Shown one piece after another: positions 16,614 through 23,919 of a stretch of DNA of 34,622 bases (positions are counted from its first letter, which is position 1; each line of letters opens with the position of its first letter). The DNA lies in assembly GCA_016295505.1 (NCBI GenBank), contig JAEDLC010000006.1:1-34622 (forward strand). Direction: 5' to 3'. Source of the DNA: Dorea sp. Lineage in GTDB: Bacteria > Bacillota_A > Clostridia > Lachnospirales > Lachnospiraceae. A program made the position numbers and the translations under genes. The notes under the pieces were generated by a model that saw nothing but the letters and a program-made list of their open reading frames with translations, was not told where the DNA came from and made no database searches.

Positions 16614-16946
16614 TCAAGTCTTTTGCGAAAAATCCTTCCTGCGCCAAATGTAGATTTTTTTGTGCAGTTTTTCTGCCTTCAAAATCATAATTGATGTCAA
16701 AATCGTCCCGAGCACAACACCTAGTACAAAATTCCACCGAATACTACCATCACTTGTATGGTAAATCTGCACAAACAGATACACCGCAACTCCAAGCCAA
16801 TACACCAGATCCTCTATCTCGACCGCCAGCCTTGTATGTCTGATCATCCGTCGCACACACACGATTACCCGATAGACCAGGCGTACGATTCCCCCTGCCA
16901 GCAGTGCCAGTATAAATACCATTACTTCCTGTCTGATTTCATACAT
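16614..16946 (-). CDS. yabQ: Spore cortex biosynthesis protein YabQ
   Basis: This small hydrophobic protein of about 110 aa has several predicted membrane helices (FILALLAGGIVRLVYRVIV, LVYWLGVAVYLFVQIYH and FVLGVVLGTILTSIMIL), matching YabQ, a sporulation protein needed for cortex formation. An alternative GTG start at 16955 would overlap the yabP stop as GTGA, suggesting coupling. The ATG at 16946 has GGTG six bases upstream and begins MYEIRQEV, closer to the family start. It is short for the family and has a basic C-terminus (KIYIWRRKDFSQK). Confidence 0.85.
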   Translation of the reverse strand: MYEIRQEVMVFILALLAGGIVRLVYRVIVCVRRMIRHTRLAVEIEDLVYWLGVAVYLFVQIYHTSDGSIRWNFVLGVVLGTILTSIMILKAEKLHKKIYIWRRKDFSQKT

Positions 16947-16951
16947 CAGCG

Positions 16952-17245
16952 TCACCTGAACAATCTGGAAAAGAGATTATCTCCTTGTTTTCCATGTGCC
17001 TGAATATCAGAATAAGCGATGCTGTCAATATTTCCGGACAGATCCACCTCTCCTTTTTCCAGTGTTATCCTGTTCACATGCAGATCGGTTCCTTTTACCA
17101 TCAGCATTCCCTGCTCTGTTTCCAGCAGAATCTCATTCAGATTAAACGACAGCACATCCAGGACCCCCGTTACAAGTCCCGTTTTCCGGTTATTGATTAC
17201 CAGTTTATGGCTTTTCTGTATGGTTCTCTCTTCCATATACTTCAC
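16952..17245 (-). CDS. yabP: Sporulation protein YabP
   Basis: This 97-aa protein belongs to the YabP family of the spore-coat/cortex programme: QKSHKLVINNRKTGLVTGVLD at the start (landmarks KSHKL and GVLDV), then EILLETEQGMLMVKGTDLHV and a LEKGEVDLSGNI repeat-like segment. It is predicted to be soluble and is required for spore formation in Bacillus. It begins 40 bp after rqcP and its stop overlaps the start region of yabQ. The start is GTG (17245), or ATG at 17236. The spacing from AAAGG does not decide between them. Confidence 0.9.
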   Translation of the reverse strand: MKYMEERTIQKSHKLVINNRKTGLVTGVLDVLSFNLNEILLETEQGMLMVKGTDLHVNRITLEKGEVDLSGNIDSIAYSDIQAHGKQGDNLFSRLFR

Positions 17246-17285
17246 AACCTTTCTTAATCATTCTATGAAAGGCCGTCTCATATTA

Positions 17286-17525
17286 TTACAAATATCTGAA
17301 AAGCTCTCCTGCTTCTTCTTTTTTCGTAGTCTCCCTGATATCCAGAACTTCTGCCTTTACCGTCTTTGTCCCGAACTGAATTTCTATTATGTCACCCTGT
17401 TTTACCTTTACAGATGCTTTCGCTACATTTCCGTTTACCAGAACACGTCCCGCATCACAGGCCTCATTTGCAACCGTTCTCCGTTTGATTAATCTGGACA
17501 CCTTTAAAAACTTGTCTAATCTCAT
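17286..17525 (-). CDS. rqcP: S4-domain RNA-binding protein RqcP (YabO)
   Basis: This 79-aa protein consists of one S4 domain: MRLDKFLKVSRLIKRRTVANE, then AGRVLVNGNVAKASVKVKQGDIIEI. It matches YabO/RqcP, which stabilises the peptidyl-tRNA in RqcH-driven ribosome quality control (alanine tailing) on obstructed 50S subunits. It lies between hup and yabP as in Bacillus. GGAGAAGGT precedes the ATG. A terminator lies just upstream, so its expression depends on read-through from hup or a promoter not resolved here. Confidence 0.92.
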   Translation of the reverse strand: MRLDKFLKVSRLIKRRTVANEACDAGRVLVNGNVAKASVKVKQGDIIEIQFGTKTVKAEVLDIRETTKKEEAGELFRYL

Positions 17526-17555
17526 ACCTTCTCCTGTTCAAAATCTTATATGAAA

Positions 17556-17581
17556 ATAGAGAGCGCAGCAACGCTCTCTAT
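17556..17581 (-). terminator. Hairpin terminator after hup
   Basis: Minus strand: a 10-bp stem (ATAGAGAGCG and its complement) with a six-base loop, followed by TTTTCA. It lies 34 bp after the hup stop and 31 bp before rqcP. The T tract is short, so partial read-through into rqcP-yabP-yabQ-divIC is likely. Confidence 0.7.
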
Positions 17582-17614
17582 CTTTATCGTTTATAGTCTT
17601 ATCCCTGTATCGAA

Positions 17615-17890
17615 TTATTCGTTTACAGCATCCTTCAATGCTTTACCAGCTTTGAATTTTGGTGCCTTACAAGCAGCAATTTCCATTGTCTTTCCTGTCT
17701 GTGGATTTCTTCCTTCTCTTGCAGCTCTCTTGCTAACTTCAAAAGTACCAAATCCAACTAACTGTACCTTGTGTTCCTTCTTTAATTCATCTGTTACAAC
17801 ATCGATAAAAGCCTTTAATGCTTTTTCGGAATCCTTTTTAGACAATTCTGCTTTGTCAGCAATTGCAGCGATTAATTCTGTTTTGTTCAT
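17615..17890 (-). CDS. hup: DNA-binding protein HU
   Basis: This 91-aa protein is a full-length HU: MNKTELIAAIADKAELSKKD at the N-terminus, then VQLVGFGTFEVSKRAAREGRNPQTG with the DNA-intercalating proline-containing arm (GRNPQTGKTMEI). It is a homodimeric nucleoid protein that bends DNA. It has a strong ribosome site (GAGGAGG) and a near-consensus promoter at 17996-18024, consistent with high expression. It heads the rqcP-yabP-yabQ-divIC row. Confidence 0.97.
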   Translation of the reverse strand: MNKTELIAAIADKAELSKKDSEKALKAFIDVVTDELKKEHKVQLVGFGTFEVSKRAAREGRNPQTGKTMEIAACKAPKFKAGKALKDAVNE

Positions 17891-17995
17891 GGATAGTTTC
17901 CTCCTCTTGTTTGCGTTAAAAATCCCTTATTTTCATTCTACCAATGCGATAGAAAGCTAACATACCTTTTTTTGTATGATACGCCTATAAATACT

Positions 17996-18024
17996 GTTAT
18001 ACCTGTTTTCCTGCCGATTGTCAA
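17996..18024 (-). promoter_or_regulatory. Strong sigma-A promoter for hup
   Basis: Minus strand TTGACA (18024-18019), a 17-bp spacer and TATAAC (18001-17996), about 105 bp upstream of the HU start. It lies in the 187-bp gap between the phosphoglucomutase gene and hup. Confidence 0.85.
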
Positions 18025-18077
18025 GGTAATTCCTTCGTTTTACCCTCCATTTTCAGAATTCACAGGACTGATTTTTT

Positions 18078-19811
18078 CTAAAGCATTGCGTTGATCATAG
18101 CCAGGACTTCTTCACCCAGTTTTGCAGACTTTTCATCTGCATCTTCAAGAGATGTTCCCTTAATTCCATAGTAGAATTTAACCTTTGGTTCTGTTCCGGA
18201 AGGTCTTACACACAGCCATGCATCATCTGTCAGCTCATAGTACAGAACATTGGACGCCGGAAGACCGGTAGATGTCACTTCACCTGTTGCAATATCCTTA
18301 ATCGTATCAGCCTGATAATCTCTTGCTTTCAGAACCTTATATCCTCCAACTTCCATCGGTGGATTCTTACGCAGAGTCTCAAGGATTTCCTGAATCTTCT
18401 GAAGTCCTTCAATTCCCTTTAATGTGATAGACTGAATATCATCTTTGTAATATCCATACTTGTCATACATGTCCACCATAGCATCCCAAAGAGTCTTTCC
18501 CTGCGTCTTATAATATGCAGCAGCCTCACACAAAGCCATCGTTGCAACGATCGCATCTTTATCTCTTGCGTGTGTTCCGATCAGGCAGCCGTAGCTTTCC
18601 TCAAATCCGAAAAGATATTCTCCCTTTCCGGTTGTTTCAAATCCAAGAATCTGCTGTCCGATATATTTGAATCCGGTCAGCACTTCAATCAGCCCTGCAT
18701 TGTATCCCTTTGCGATCGCATCAGCCAGATTAGAAGTAACGATCGTCTTGATCAGATATCCATCCTCCGGCAGACTTCCCTGTGTTGCCAGTCTCTGACC
18801 GATCTCATAATCAGCAAGCAGACATCCTGACATATTTCCGGTCAGGGTATGGTACTCTCCATTCTGGTCTTTTACCCGTACACCAAGACGGTCTGCATCC
18901 GGGTCTGTTGCCAGTACCAGATCTGCATCCACTTCCTTCGCAAGCTTCAGCCCCAGTTCAAATGCTTCTTCTGCTTCCGGATTCGGATAGGATACGGTCG
19001 GGAAATTTCCATCCGGAAGTTCCTGCTCCTTCACAACGTATACATTCGTAAATCCGAGCTCTTTTAAAATACGGCGTGCAGGAATATTGCCTGTTCCGTG
19101 AAGCGGGCTGTACACAATCTTAAGATCTTTGCCGACCGCATCGATAGAATCCTGATGGATCACCTGTTTTTTCAATTCTGCGATGTACGCATCATCCACC
19201 TCTGCTCCGATCACTTCATACAGGCCGGCCGCTTTTGCATCCTCAAGATCCATGGTTTTTACAGAACTAAAGTCCGTTACCGCTTTCACTTCCGCCATAA
19301 TCCCCTTATCATGCGGCGGTGTGATCTGTGCGCCATCCTCCCAATATACTTTATATCCGTTATATTCCGGCGGATTGTGGCTTGCAGTAATATTAATTCC
19401 CGCAATACATCCAAGCTTACGCACTGCAAAAGAAAGCTCCGGTGTAGGACGCAGAGAATCAAATACATATGCCTTGATTCCGTTAGCCGCAAGACAAAGT
19501 GCAGCAACATCTGCAAATTCCGGTGACATACGACGTGAATCATATGCGATTGCAACACCTTTTGCCTGACCATCATTTTTAACTATGTAATTAGCAAGGC
19601 CCTGTGTAGCTTTCCTTACTGTGTAAACATTCATACGATTGGTTCCTGCACCGATGATTCCCCTGAGACCGGCAGTACCGAATTCAAGTTCCTTGTAGAA
19701 CCGTTCTTTAATCTCTTTATCATCAGCAGCAATCCCCTTAAGTTCTTCTTTTGTAGCTTCATCGAAATATGGATTACTCAGCCACTCTTCATAGTTTTCA
19801 CGATATTCCAT
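18078..19811 (-). CDS. Phosphoglucomutase/phosphomannomutase (alpha-D-phosphohexomutase)
   Basis: This 577-aa protein interconverts hexose 1- and 6-phosphates. The phosphoserine loop is TASHNPPEYNGYKVY (Ser144), the metal loop DPDADRLG (303-310), the sugar loop GFEESYG, and the phosphate loop RPSGTEPKVKFYY lies near the C-terminus. Length and the start EYRENYEEWL match the PgcA-type phosphoglucomutase of Firmicutes. With glgC-glgD nearby, supply of glucose 1-phosphate for glycogen is the likely role. AGGAGGTACGG precedes the ATG. Confidence 0.95.
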   Translation of the reverse strand: MEYRENYEEWLSNPYFDEATKEELKGIAADDKEIKERFYKELEFGTAGLRGIIGAGTNRMNVYTVRKATQGLANYIVKNDGQAKGVAIAYDSRRMSPEFADVAALCLAANGIKAYVFDSLRPTPELSFAVRKLGCIAGINITASHNPPEYNGYKVYWEDGAQITPPHDKGIMAEVKAVTDFSSVKTMDLEDAKAAGLYEVIGAEVDDAYIAELKKQVIHQDSIDAVGKDLKIVYSPLHGTGNIPARRILKELGFTNVYVVKEQELPDGNFPTVSYPNPEAEEAFELGLKLAKEVDADLVLATDPDADRLGVRVKDQNGEYHTLTGNMSGCLLADYEIGQRLATQGSLPEDGYLIKTIVTSNLADAIAKGYNAGLIEVLTGFKYIGQQILGFETTGKGEYLFGFEESYGCLIGTHARDKDAIVATMALCEAAAYYKTQGKTLWDAMVDMYDKYGYYKDDIQSITLKGIEGLQKIQEILETLRKNPPMEVGGYKVLKARDYQADTIKDIATGEVTSTGLPASNVLYYELTDDAWLCVRPSGTEPKVKFYYGIKGTSLEDADEKSAKLGEEVLAMINAML

Positions 19812-19839
19812 AACCGTACCTCCTGTCTTTAATACTATT

Positions 19840-19868
19840 ATTATACAACAGAAGACTACAAATGAAAA
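19840..19868 (-). promoter_or_regulatory. Possible promoter for the phosphoglucomutase gene
   Basis: Minus strand TTTTCA (19868-19863), a 17-bp spacer and TATAAT (19845-19840), about 30 bp before the start codon. It overlaps the 3' end of the CotS-like gene. The -35 box is a partial match. Confidence 0.5.
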
Positions 19869-20848
19869 GCAAATATCTCCTCTAAAAATCGCTTCTTCTC
19901 TTCATTCTGACGAATTGCCATCGTTAATTTTTCTACGTTTTTTACCGGAACCCAGGCCTTATTAGAATGATAATAAGTACTCACAACCTTCCAGAATTTT
20001 TCCGGGTAGATCAGACGGATTTTCAGATACTCAAGCTCTTCTTTTTCGAGCGGCCGGATCGCCGAATATGCATTCATCATATTATCTCCGAGTCTGATCT
20101 TCCATCCGTTCTTTTCCATTACTTTTCTCAGGAAATAATACAGATCCTCTACCTGAACATCCCTCTTGAATTTCTCAAAACCGGTAACTGCGACATGTCC
20201 GCCCTGTCTGAGGATTAATACGTTATGGTAATTATACTCTCCATGCGTCATACAACCGGATTCGATACTTTCCTGGTACAGTTCTTCATATCCGGAAGCC
20301 TCCAGTTCGCGAATCGCCACATCTGCCCATTGATACATCTGGTCAAAATACTTAAGAAACGCAAATTCAAACTCGCCTTTTGGCGCGATCCCTCTTGCAA
20401 ACTTGCGGACCTTTTTCAACTCTCTGTTGTGGCGCAGATATTCTTCCTTCAGATGCATTCCTGCAGTAACCGGATGTTCCATCTGATGCTTCATCAATAT
20501 ATGAAGTTTTGCAAGGTTTCCCGAAGCAGCAAGAAGCTCGGTCGGTCTTCTTACATCACATTCTCTTCCGGCCGGCCATTCTTTCAGCAGAAAACGTCTT
20601 CCGTCATCCGTTTCTGTGACACACTTTCCCTCCCTGTTCAGAACAATCCGGTCAATTCCTGTGTACCCCTGATTGTACAGATATTCGTAAAGCTCATAAA
20701 GCGCAGGAATTCTCTTCTCCGACGCCTCCACTTCTTTTAACAAAAAAAACCCCTGTCCGGAATCACACAAAAAAGCTCCCCTTATTTTTCTGATATCCGT
20801 AACATCTATCTCATACTGTTCCAGGATATTCCATTCATACTCCAGCAT
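19856..20848 (-). CDS. CotS-like spore-coat kinase-fold protein, probably catalytically inactive
   Basis: This protein of about 330 aa matches the CotS/YutH group of choline-kinase-fold spore proteins: YEWNILEQYEIDVTDIRKIRGAFLCDSGQGFFLLKE opens the domain (landmarks RKIRGAF and FLLKE), and MTHGEYNYHNVLI and VAVTGFEKFKRDVQVEDLYYFLRK follow. In active relatives the loops read H-x-D...N and (I/V)DFE/D. Here they are HGE (202-204) and TGFE (222-225), so both catalytic aspartates are replaced. The frame opens 40 codons earlier (20968), but that stretch contains the spoVG terminator. The ATG at 20848 has CAGGGG six bases upstream. Function in the coat is inferred from the family. Confidence 0.8.
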   Translation of the reverse strand: MLEYEWNILEQYEIDVTDIRKIRGAFLCDSGQGFFLLKEVEASEKRIPALYELYEYLYNQGYTGIDRIVLNREGKCVTETDDGRRFLLKEWPAGRECDVRRPTELLAASGNLAKLHILMKHQMEHPVTAGMHLKEEYLRHNRELKKVRKFARGIAPKGEFEFAFLKYFDQMYQWADVAIRELEASGYEELYQESIESGCMTHGEYNYHNVLILRQGGHVAVTGFEKFKRDVQVEDLYYFLRKVMEKNGWKIRLGDNMMNAYSAIRPLEKEELEYLKIRLIYPEKFWKVVSTYYHSNKAWVPVKNVEKLTMAIRQNEEKKRFLEEIFAFHL

Positions 20849-20927
20849 AACCATCCCCTGCATTTCACATTCAATATTCTTTCTAATGTATGATATCAGG
20901 ATTGCATTTATGCCAGATTCCACATGC

Positions 20928-20961
20928 AAAAAGGAACTGTCACTTCTGCGCAACAGTTCCT
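20928..20961 (-). terminator. Rho-independent terminator of spoVG
   Basis: Minus strand AGGAACTGT, a 12-base loop and ACAGTTCCT, followed by TTTT, starting about 17 bp after the spoVG stop. It lies inside the upstream part of the open frame of the CotS-like gene, which argues that this part is not translated. Confidence 0.78.
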
Positions 20962-20977
20962 CTTTCATTCATTTTTC

Positions 20978-21253
20978 TTATTCTTCCTCAGCTTCTTCGT
21001 TCAGCGCTTCTTCATATTTTTCAAGAATAATACTCTGAATGCGCTCTCTTGTTCCCGAATTAATCGGATGTGCAATATCACGGTATTCTCCGTCTAACGC
21101 TTTCTTGCTTGGCATCGCAATAAAGAGCCCTTTTTCGCCTTCAATAACTTTAATATCATGTACAACAAATTCATCATCCATTGTAATTGATACTACTGCT
21201 TTCAGTTTGCCCTCTTTTGCAACCTTACGTACCCGTACATCTGTGATCTGCAT
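20978..21253 (-). CDS. spoVG: SpoVG regulatory protein
   Basis: This 91-aa protein is a clear SpoVG: MQITDVRVRKVAKEGKLKAV, VVHDIKVIEGEKGLFIAMPS, then DIAHPINSGTRERIQ. SpoVG is a small nucleic-acid-binding regulator linked to sporulation septation, virulence and cell-surface genes in Firmicutes. The frame opens eight codons earlier, but the family start is this ATG, with AAAGGGG upstream. It lies 48 bp after glgD and is closed by its own hairpin terminator. No convincing sigma-H promoter was found. Confidence 0.96.
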   Translation of the reverse strand: MQITDVRVRKVAKEGKLKAVVSITMDDEFVVHDIKVIEGEKGLFIAMPSKKALDGEYRDIAHPINSGTRERIQSIILEKYEEALNEEAEEE

Positions 21254-21301
21254 TCTAATTCTGCCCCTTTCTTTCAAGCCGCTGCACTATAATTTCCCAA
21301 A

Positions 21302-22420
21302 TTACAGCACATACCTCTCGTTCTTTTCCACGACTACTTTCACTCCATTTTCCCCAACATATCGTGTGTTTGCTCTTATAGTATCACGACTTTCCACAAT
21401 ACAGTTTTCGATATATGTATTGTCTCCAAGATAAACGTCATTCAGAATGATAGAATTCTTAATCACACAATTATTGCCTACAAACGTTTTCTTGAAAAGG
21501 ATAGAATTCTCTACCGTACCATTGATAATACTTCCGCTTGCTACAAGACTGTTCTTGACTGCCGAACCCGGATTGTACTTTGCAGGCGGCAGGTCACTGA
21601 CCTTAGAATAAATACTTGGCTGCTGCCTGAAAAAGTATTCTCTTACTTCCGGTTTCAGGAAATCCATATTCGTCCGATAATATGCGTCCACCGTTGTTAT
21701 GTTGCTCCAGTAATCCTTTATCTTATAACCGTATATCTTCTTCAGATTCTTATATCTGATCAGAATATCAGTTACAAAATCATGTCTGTCATCTTCTGCA
21801 CAATGCTCAACCAGATCAATCAGAAGTCTTCTTCTGATCACATAGATTCCCGTTGAGATCGTGTTGAAATTAGCCACCATCGGCTTCTCTTCGAATTCTT
21901 CGATACGCATGGATTCATCCATCCTGAGCGTTCCGAAACGGCTGGCATCCTCTCCCGGATCCAGATCCTTACAAACTACCGTGATGTCAGCTTTCTTCTC
22001 AATATGATATTCCAGTACCTTATTATAATCCATCTTATATACGGCATCACCCGACGTGATAATCACATAAGGCTCATGGCATCTTTTCAGGAAATCAAGG
22101 TTCTGGTAGATTGCATCTGCAGTTCCTCTGTACCAGTATCCATTTTCAGCGGTAATCGTAGGTGTAAATACATACAATCCGCCCTGCTTTCTTCCAAAAT
22201 CCCACCACTTGGAGGAATTAAGGTGTTCATTTAACGAACGTGCATTATACTGAGTCAGTACCGCTACCTTCTGTATATGTGAATTCGACATGTTGCTGAG
22301 TGCGAAATCAATCGCTCTGTAACTTCCGGCGATCGGCATAGCCGCCGCTGCTCTTTTCTGTGTGAGCGCACGCATCTTGTTGCTGTTTCCGCCTGCCAAT
22401 ATAATACCTACTGCTCTCAT
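21302..22420 (-). CDS. glgD: Glucose-1-phosphate adenylyltransferase-like subunit GlgD
   Basis: This 372-aa protein has the ADP-glucose pyrophosphorylase fold with a C-terminal left-handed beta-helix (repeats such as SIIN, NSIL and NSII). The catalytic loop is degraded: GlgC has GGQGSRLG and KPAV, while this protein has GGNSNKMR and AAAAMP. That marks GlgD, the partner subunit of Firmicutes, which forms a more active complex with GlgC. The ATG overlaps the glgC stop as ATGA, so the two are translationally coupled. Confidence 0.93.
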   Translation of the reverse strand: MRAVGIILAGGNSNKMRALTQKRAAAAMPIAGSYRAIDFALSNMSNSHIQKVAVLTQYNARSLNEHLNSSKWWDFGRKQGGLYVFTPTITAENGYWYRGTADAIYQNLDFLKRCHEPYVIITSGDAVYKMDYNKVLEYHIEKKADITVVCKDLDPGEDASRFGTLRMDESMRIEEFEEKPMVANFNTISTGIYVIRRRLLIDLVEHCAEDDRHDFVTDILIRYKNLKKIYGYKIKDYWSNITTVDAYYRTNMDFLKPEVREYFFRQQPSIYSKVSDLPPAKYNPGSAVKNSLVASGSIINGTVENSILFKKTFVGNNCVIKNSIILNDVYLGDNTYIENCIVESRDTIRANTRYVGENGVKVVVEKNERYVL

Positions 22421-23691
22421 GCTCGTTCACCTGCCTTTATCAATGTTTCTCCACTTTCCAGTATTCCATTCGGGTAGTCTTCTCTGGATGTAACACCGCT
22501 GATAGCAGTATTCTTTCCGACCTGTACTCCATCCGGTATCACAGATTTTTCTCCGACTGCTACCAGGCCAAAGGAATAGATTGCCGGTTTCAGTTTATTC
22601 GGCACATCACTTCCGATTCCAAATGTAACATTATCTCCGATCACACAATTCTCTGCAATAATTGACTTATCGATCACACAGTTTCTTCCAGTTTTAACAT
22701 CTTTCATAATGATGGAATCCCGGACAACTGTGCCCTCACCTATAATTACGCCTGAACCGATCACACTGTTATGTACTTCACCATATATCTCCGCCCCATT
22801 ACAGATGATACTTCTGTCTATCACTGACTGTGCGGAAATGTACTGCGGCGGGAGGATCTCACTGTTCGTATAGATCTTCCAGAATTCTTCATACAGATTA
22901 AATTCCGGAATAATATCGATCAGTTCCATATTCGCTTCCCAATAGGAACCAAGTGTTCCAACATCTTTCCAGTACCCGTTATATTCATATGCGAAAAGTC
23001 TTTCACCCTTTTCATGGCAATATGGAATAATATGTTTTCCAAAATCGCATCCCGGCTCGTCCTTAAGTGCCTGAAGCGCTTCTTTTAACACCGGCCATGA
23101 AAAGATGTAGATTCCCATGGATGCCAGATTACTTTTCGGCTGCGGCGGTTTCTCCTGAAATTCTGTAATTCTTCCGTCTTCATCGGTAATTACGATTCCG
23201 AAACGGCTGGCCTCTTCCATAGGCACAGGCATGGCAGCAATCGTAACATCAGCCTGATTTGCCTTATGGTAGTCCAGCATCACTTCATAGTCCATCTTAT
23301 AAATATGGTCACCGGACAGGATCAGAACATACTCCGGATTAAACTGCTCCATGTAGTCCATATTCTGATAAATTGCGTTCGCAGTTCCTGTGTACCATTC
23401 GCTGCTTTCACTCTTCTCATATGGCGGAAGAACCGTCACTCCTCCGTAATTACGATCCAGGTCCCATGGGATACCAATTCCGATATGAGCATTTAAACGT
23501 AATGGTTGATATTGCGTCAATACACCGACCGTATCGATTCCTGAGTTAATACAGTTGCTGAGCGGGAAGTCAATAATTCGATATTTCCCTCCAAATGCAA
23601 CGGCCGGCTTTGCTACTTTCGCTGTGAGGACTCCCAGTCTGCTGCCCTGTCCTCCTGCCAGCAACATTGCTATCATCTCTTTCTTTCTCAT
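22417..23691 (-). CDS. glgC: Glucose-1-phosphate adenylyltransferase (catalytic subunit GlgC)
   Basis: This 424-aa enzyme makes ADP-glucose from ATP and glucose 1-phosphate, the committed step of glycogen synthesis. The nucleotide loop AMLLAGGQGSRLG, KPAVAFGGKYRIIDFPLSN, the metal motif SGDHIYKMDY and ITEFQEKP are intact, and a left-handed beta-helix follows. The open frame extends 22 codons upstream, but the ATG at 23691 has AGGGG seven bases away and the usual N-terminus. It precedes glgD. No glycogen synthase or branching enzyme lies in the window, so those are elsewhere or beyond the edges. Confidence 0.95.
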   Translation of the reverse strand: MRKKEMIAMLLAGGQGSRLGVLTAKVAKPAVAFGGKYRIIDFPLSNCINSGIDTVGVLTQYQPLRLNAHIGIGIPWDLDRNYGGVTVLPPYEKSESSEWYTGTANAIYQNMDYMEQFNPEYVLILSGDHIYKMDYEVMLDYHKANQADVTIAAMPVPMEEASRFGIVITDEDGRITEFQEKPPQPKSNLASMGIYIFSWPVLKEALQALKDEPGCDFGKHIIPYCHEKGERLFAYEYNGYWKDVGTLGSYWEANMELIDIIPEFNLYEEFWKIYTNSEILPPQYISAQSVIDRSIICNGAEIYGEVHNSVIGSGVIIGEGTVVRDSIIMKDVKTGRNCVIDKSIIAENCVIGDNVTFGIGSDVPNKLKPAIYSFGLVAVGEKSVIPDGVQVGKNTAISGVTSREDYPNGILESGETLIKAGERA

Positions 23692-23725
23692 GTCTTCACC
23701 CCTTCTCAGTTGTCTTATTGCCCAC

Positions 23726-23754
23726 ATTATAACATATATTTTATATATGGTGAA
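23726..23754 (-). promoter_or_regulatory. Probable promoter for glgC-glgD
   Basis: Minus strand TTCACC (23754-23749), a 17-bp spacer and TATAAT (23731-23726), about 35 bp before the glgC start. It lies in the 228-bp divergent region shared with murC. Confidence 0.6.
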
Positions 23755-23819
23755 CAAATTTTACACTTTTTTTGAATTATTCGTTAACTTTTTGTGAATA
23801 TATACCAAAAAGATATGGC

Positions 23820-23848
23820 TTGGCTTTTTTTTCATATATGTATATAAT
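23820..23848 (+). promoter_or_regulatory. Probable promoter for murC
   Basis: TTGGCT (23820-23825), a 17-bp spacer and TATAAT (23843-23848), about 70 bp before the murC start. The surrounding divergent region is AT-rich and holds no other gene. Confidence 0.6.
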
Positions 23849-23919
23849 AATATGAATAGAAAGTTATTTTTATGAATAGTTTTCCCTGAAACATATCTTA
23901 TGAAAGAGGATGAAATCTT

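Noticed and set aside
20849..20968. A 40-codon N-terminal extension of the CotS-like frame.
   Set aside because: It contains the spoVG terminator hairpin and lies before a better ribosome site and the normal start of the family domain.
21254..21301. Possible sigma-H promoter before spoVG.
   Set aside because: No pair of boxes at the right spacing matched the sigma-H consensus well enough.
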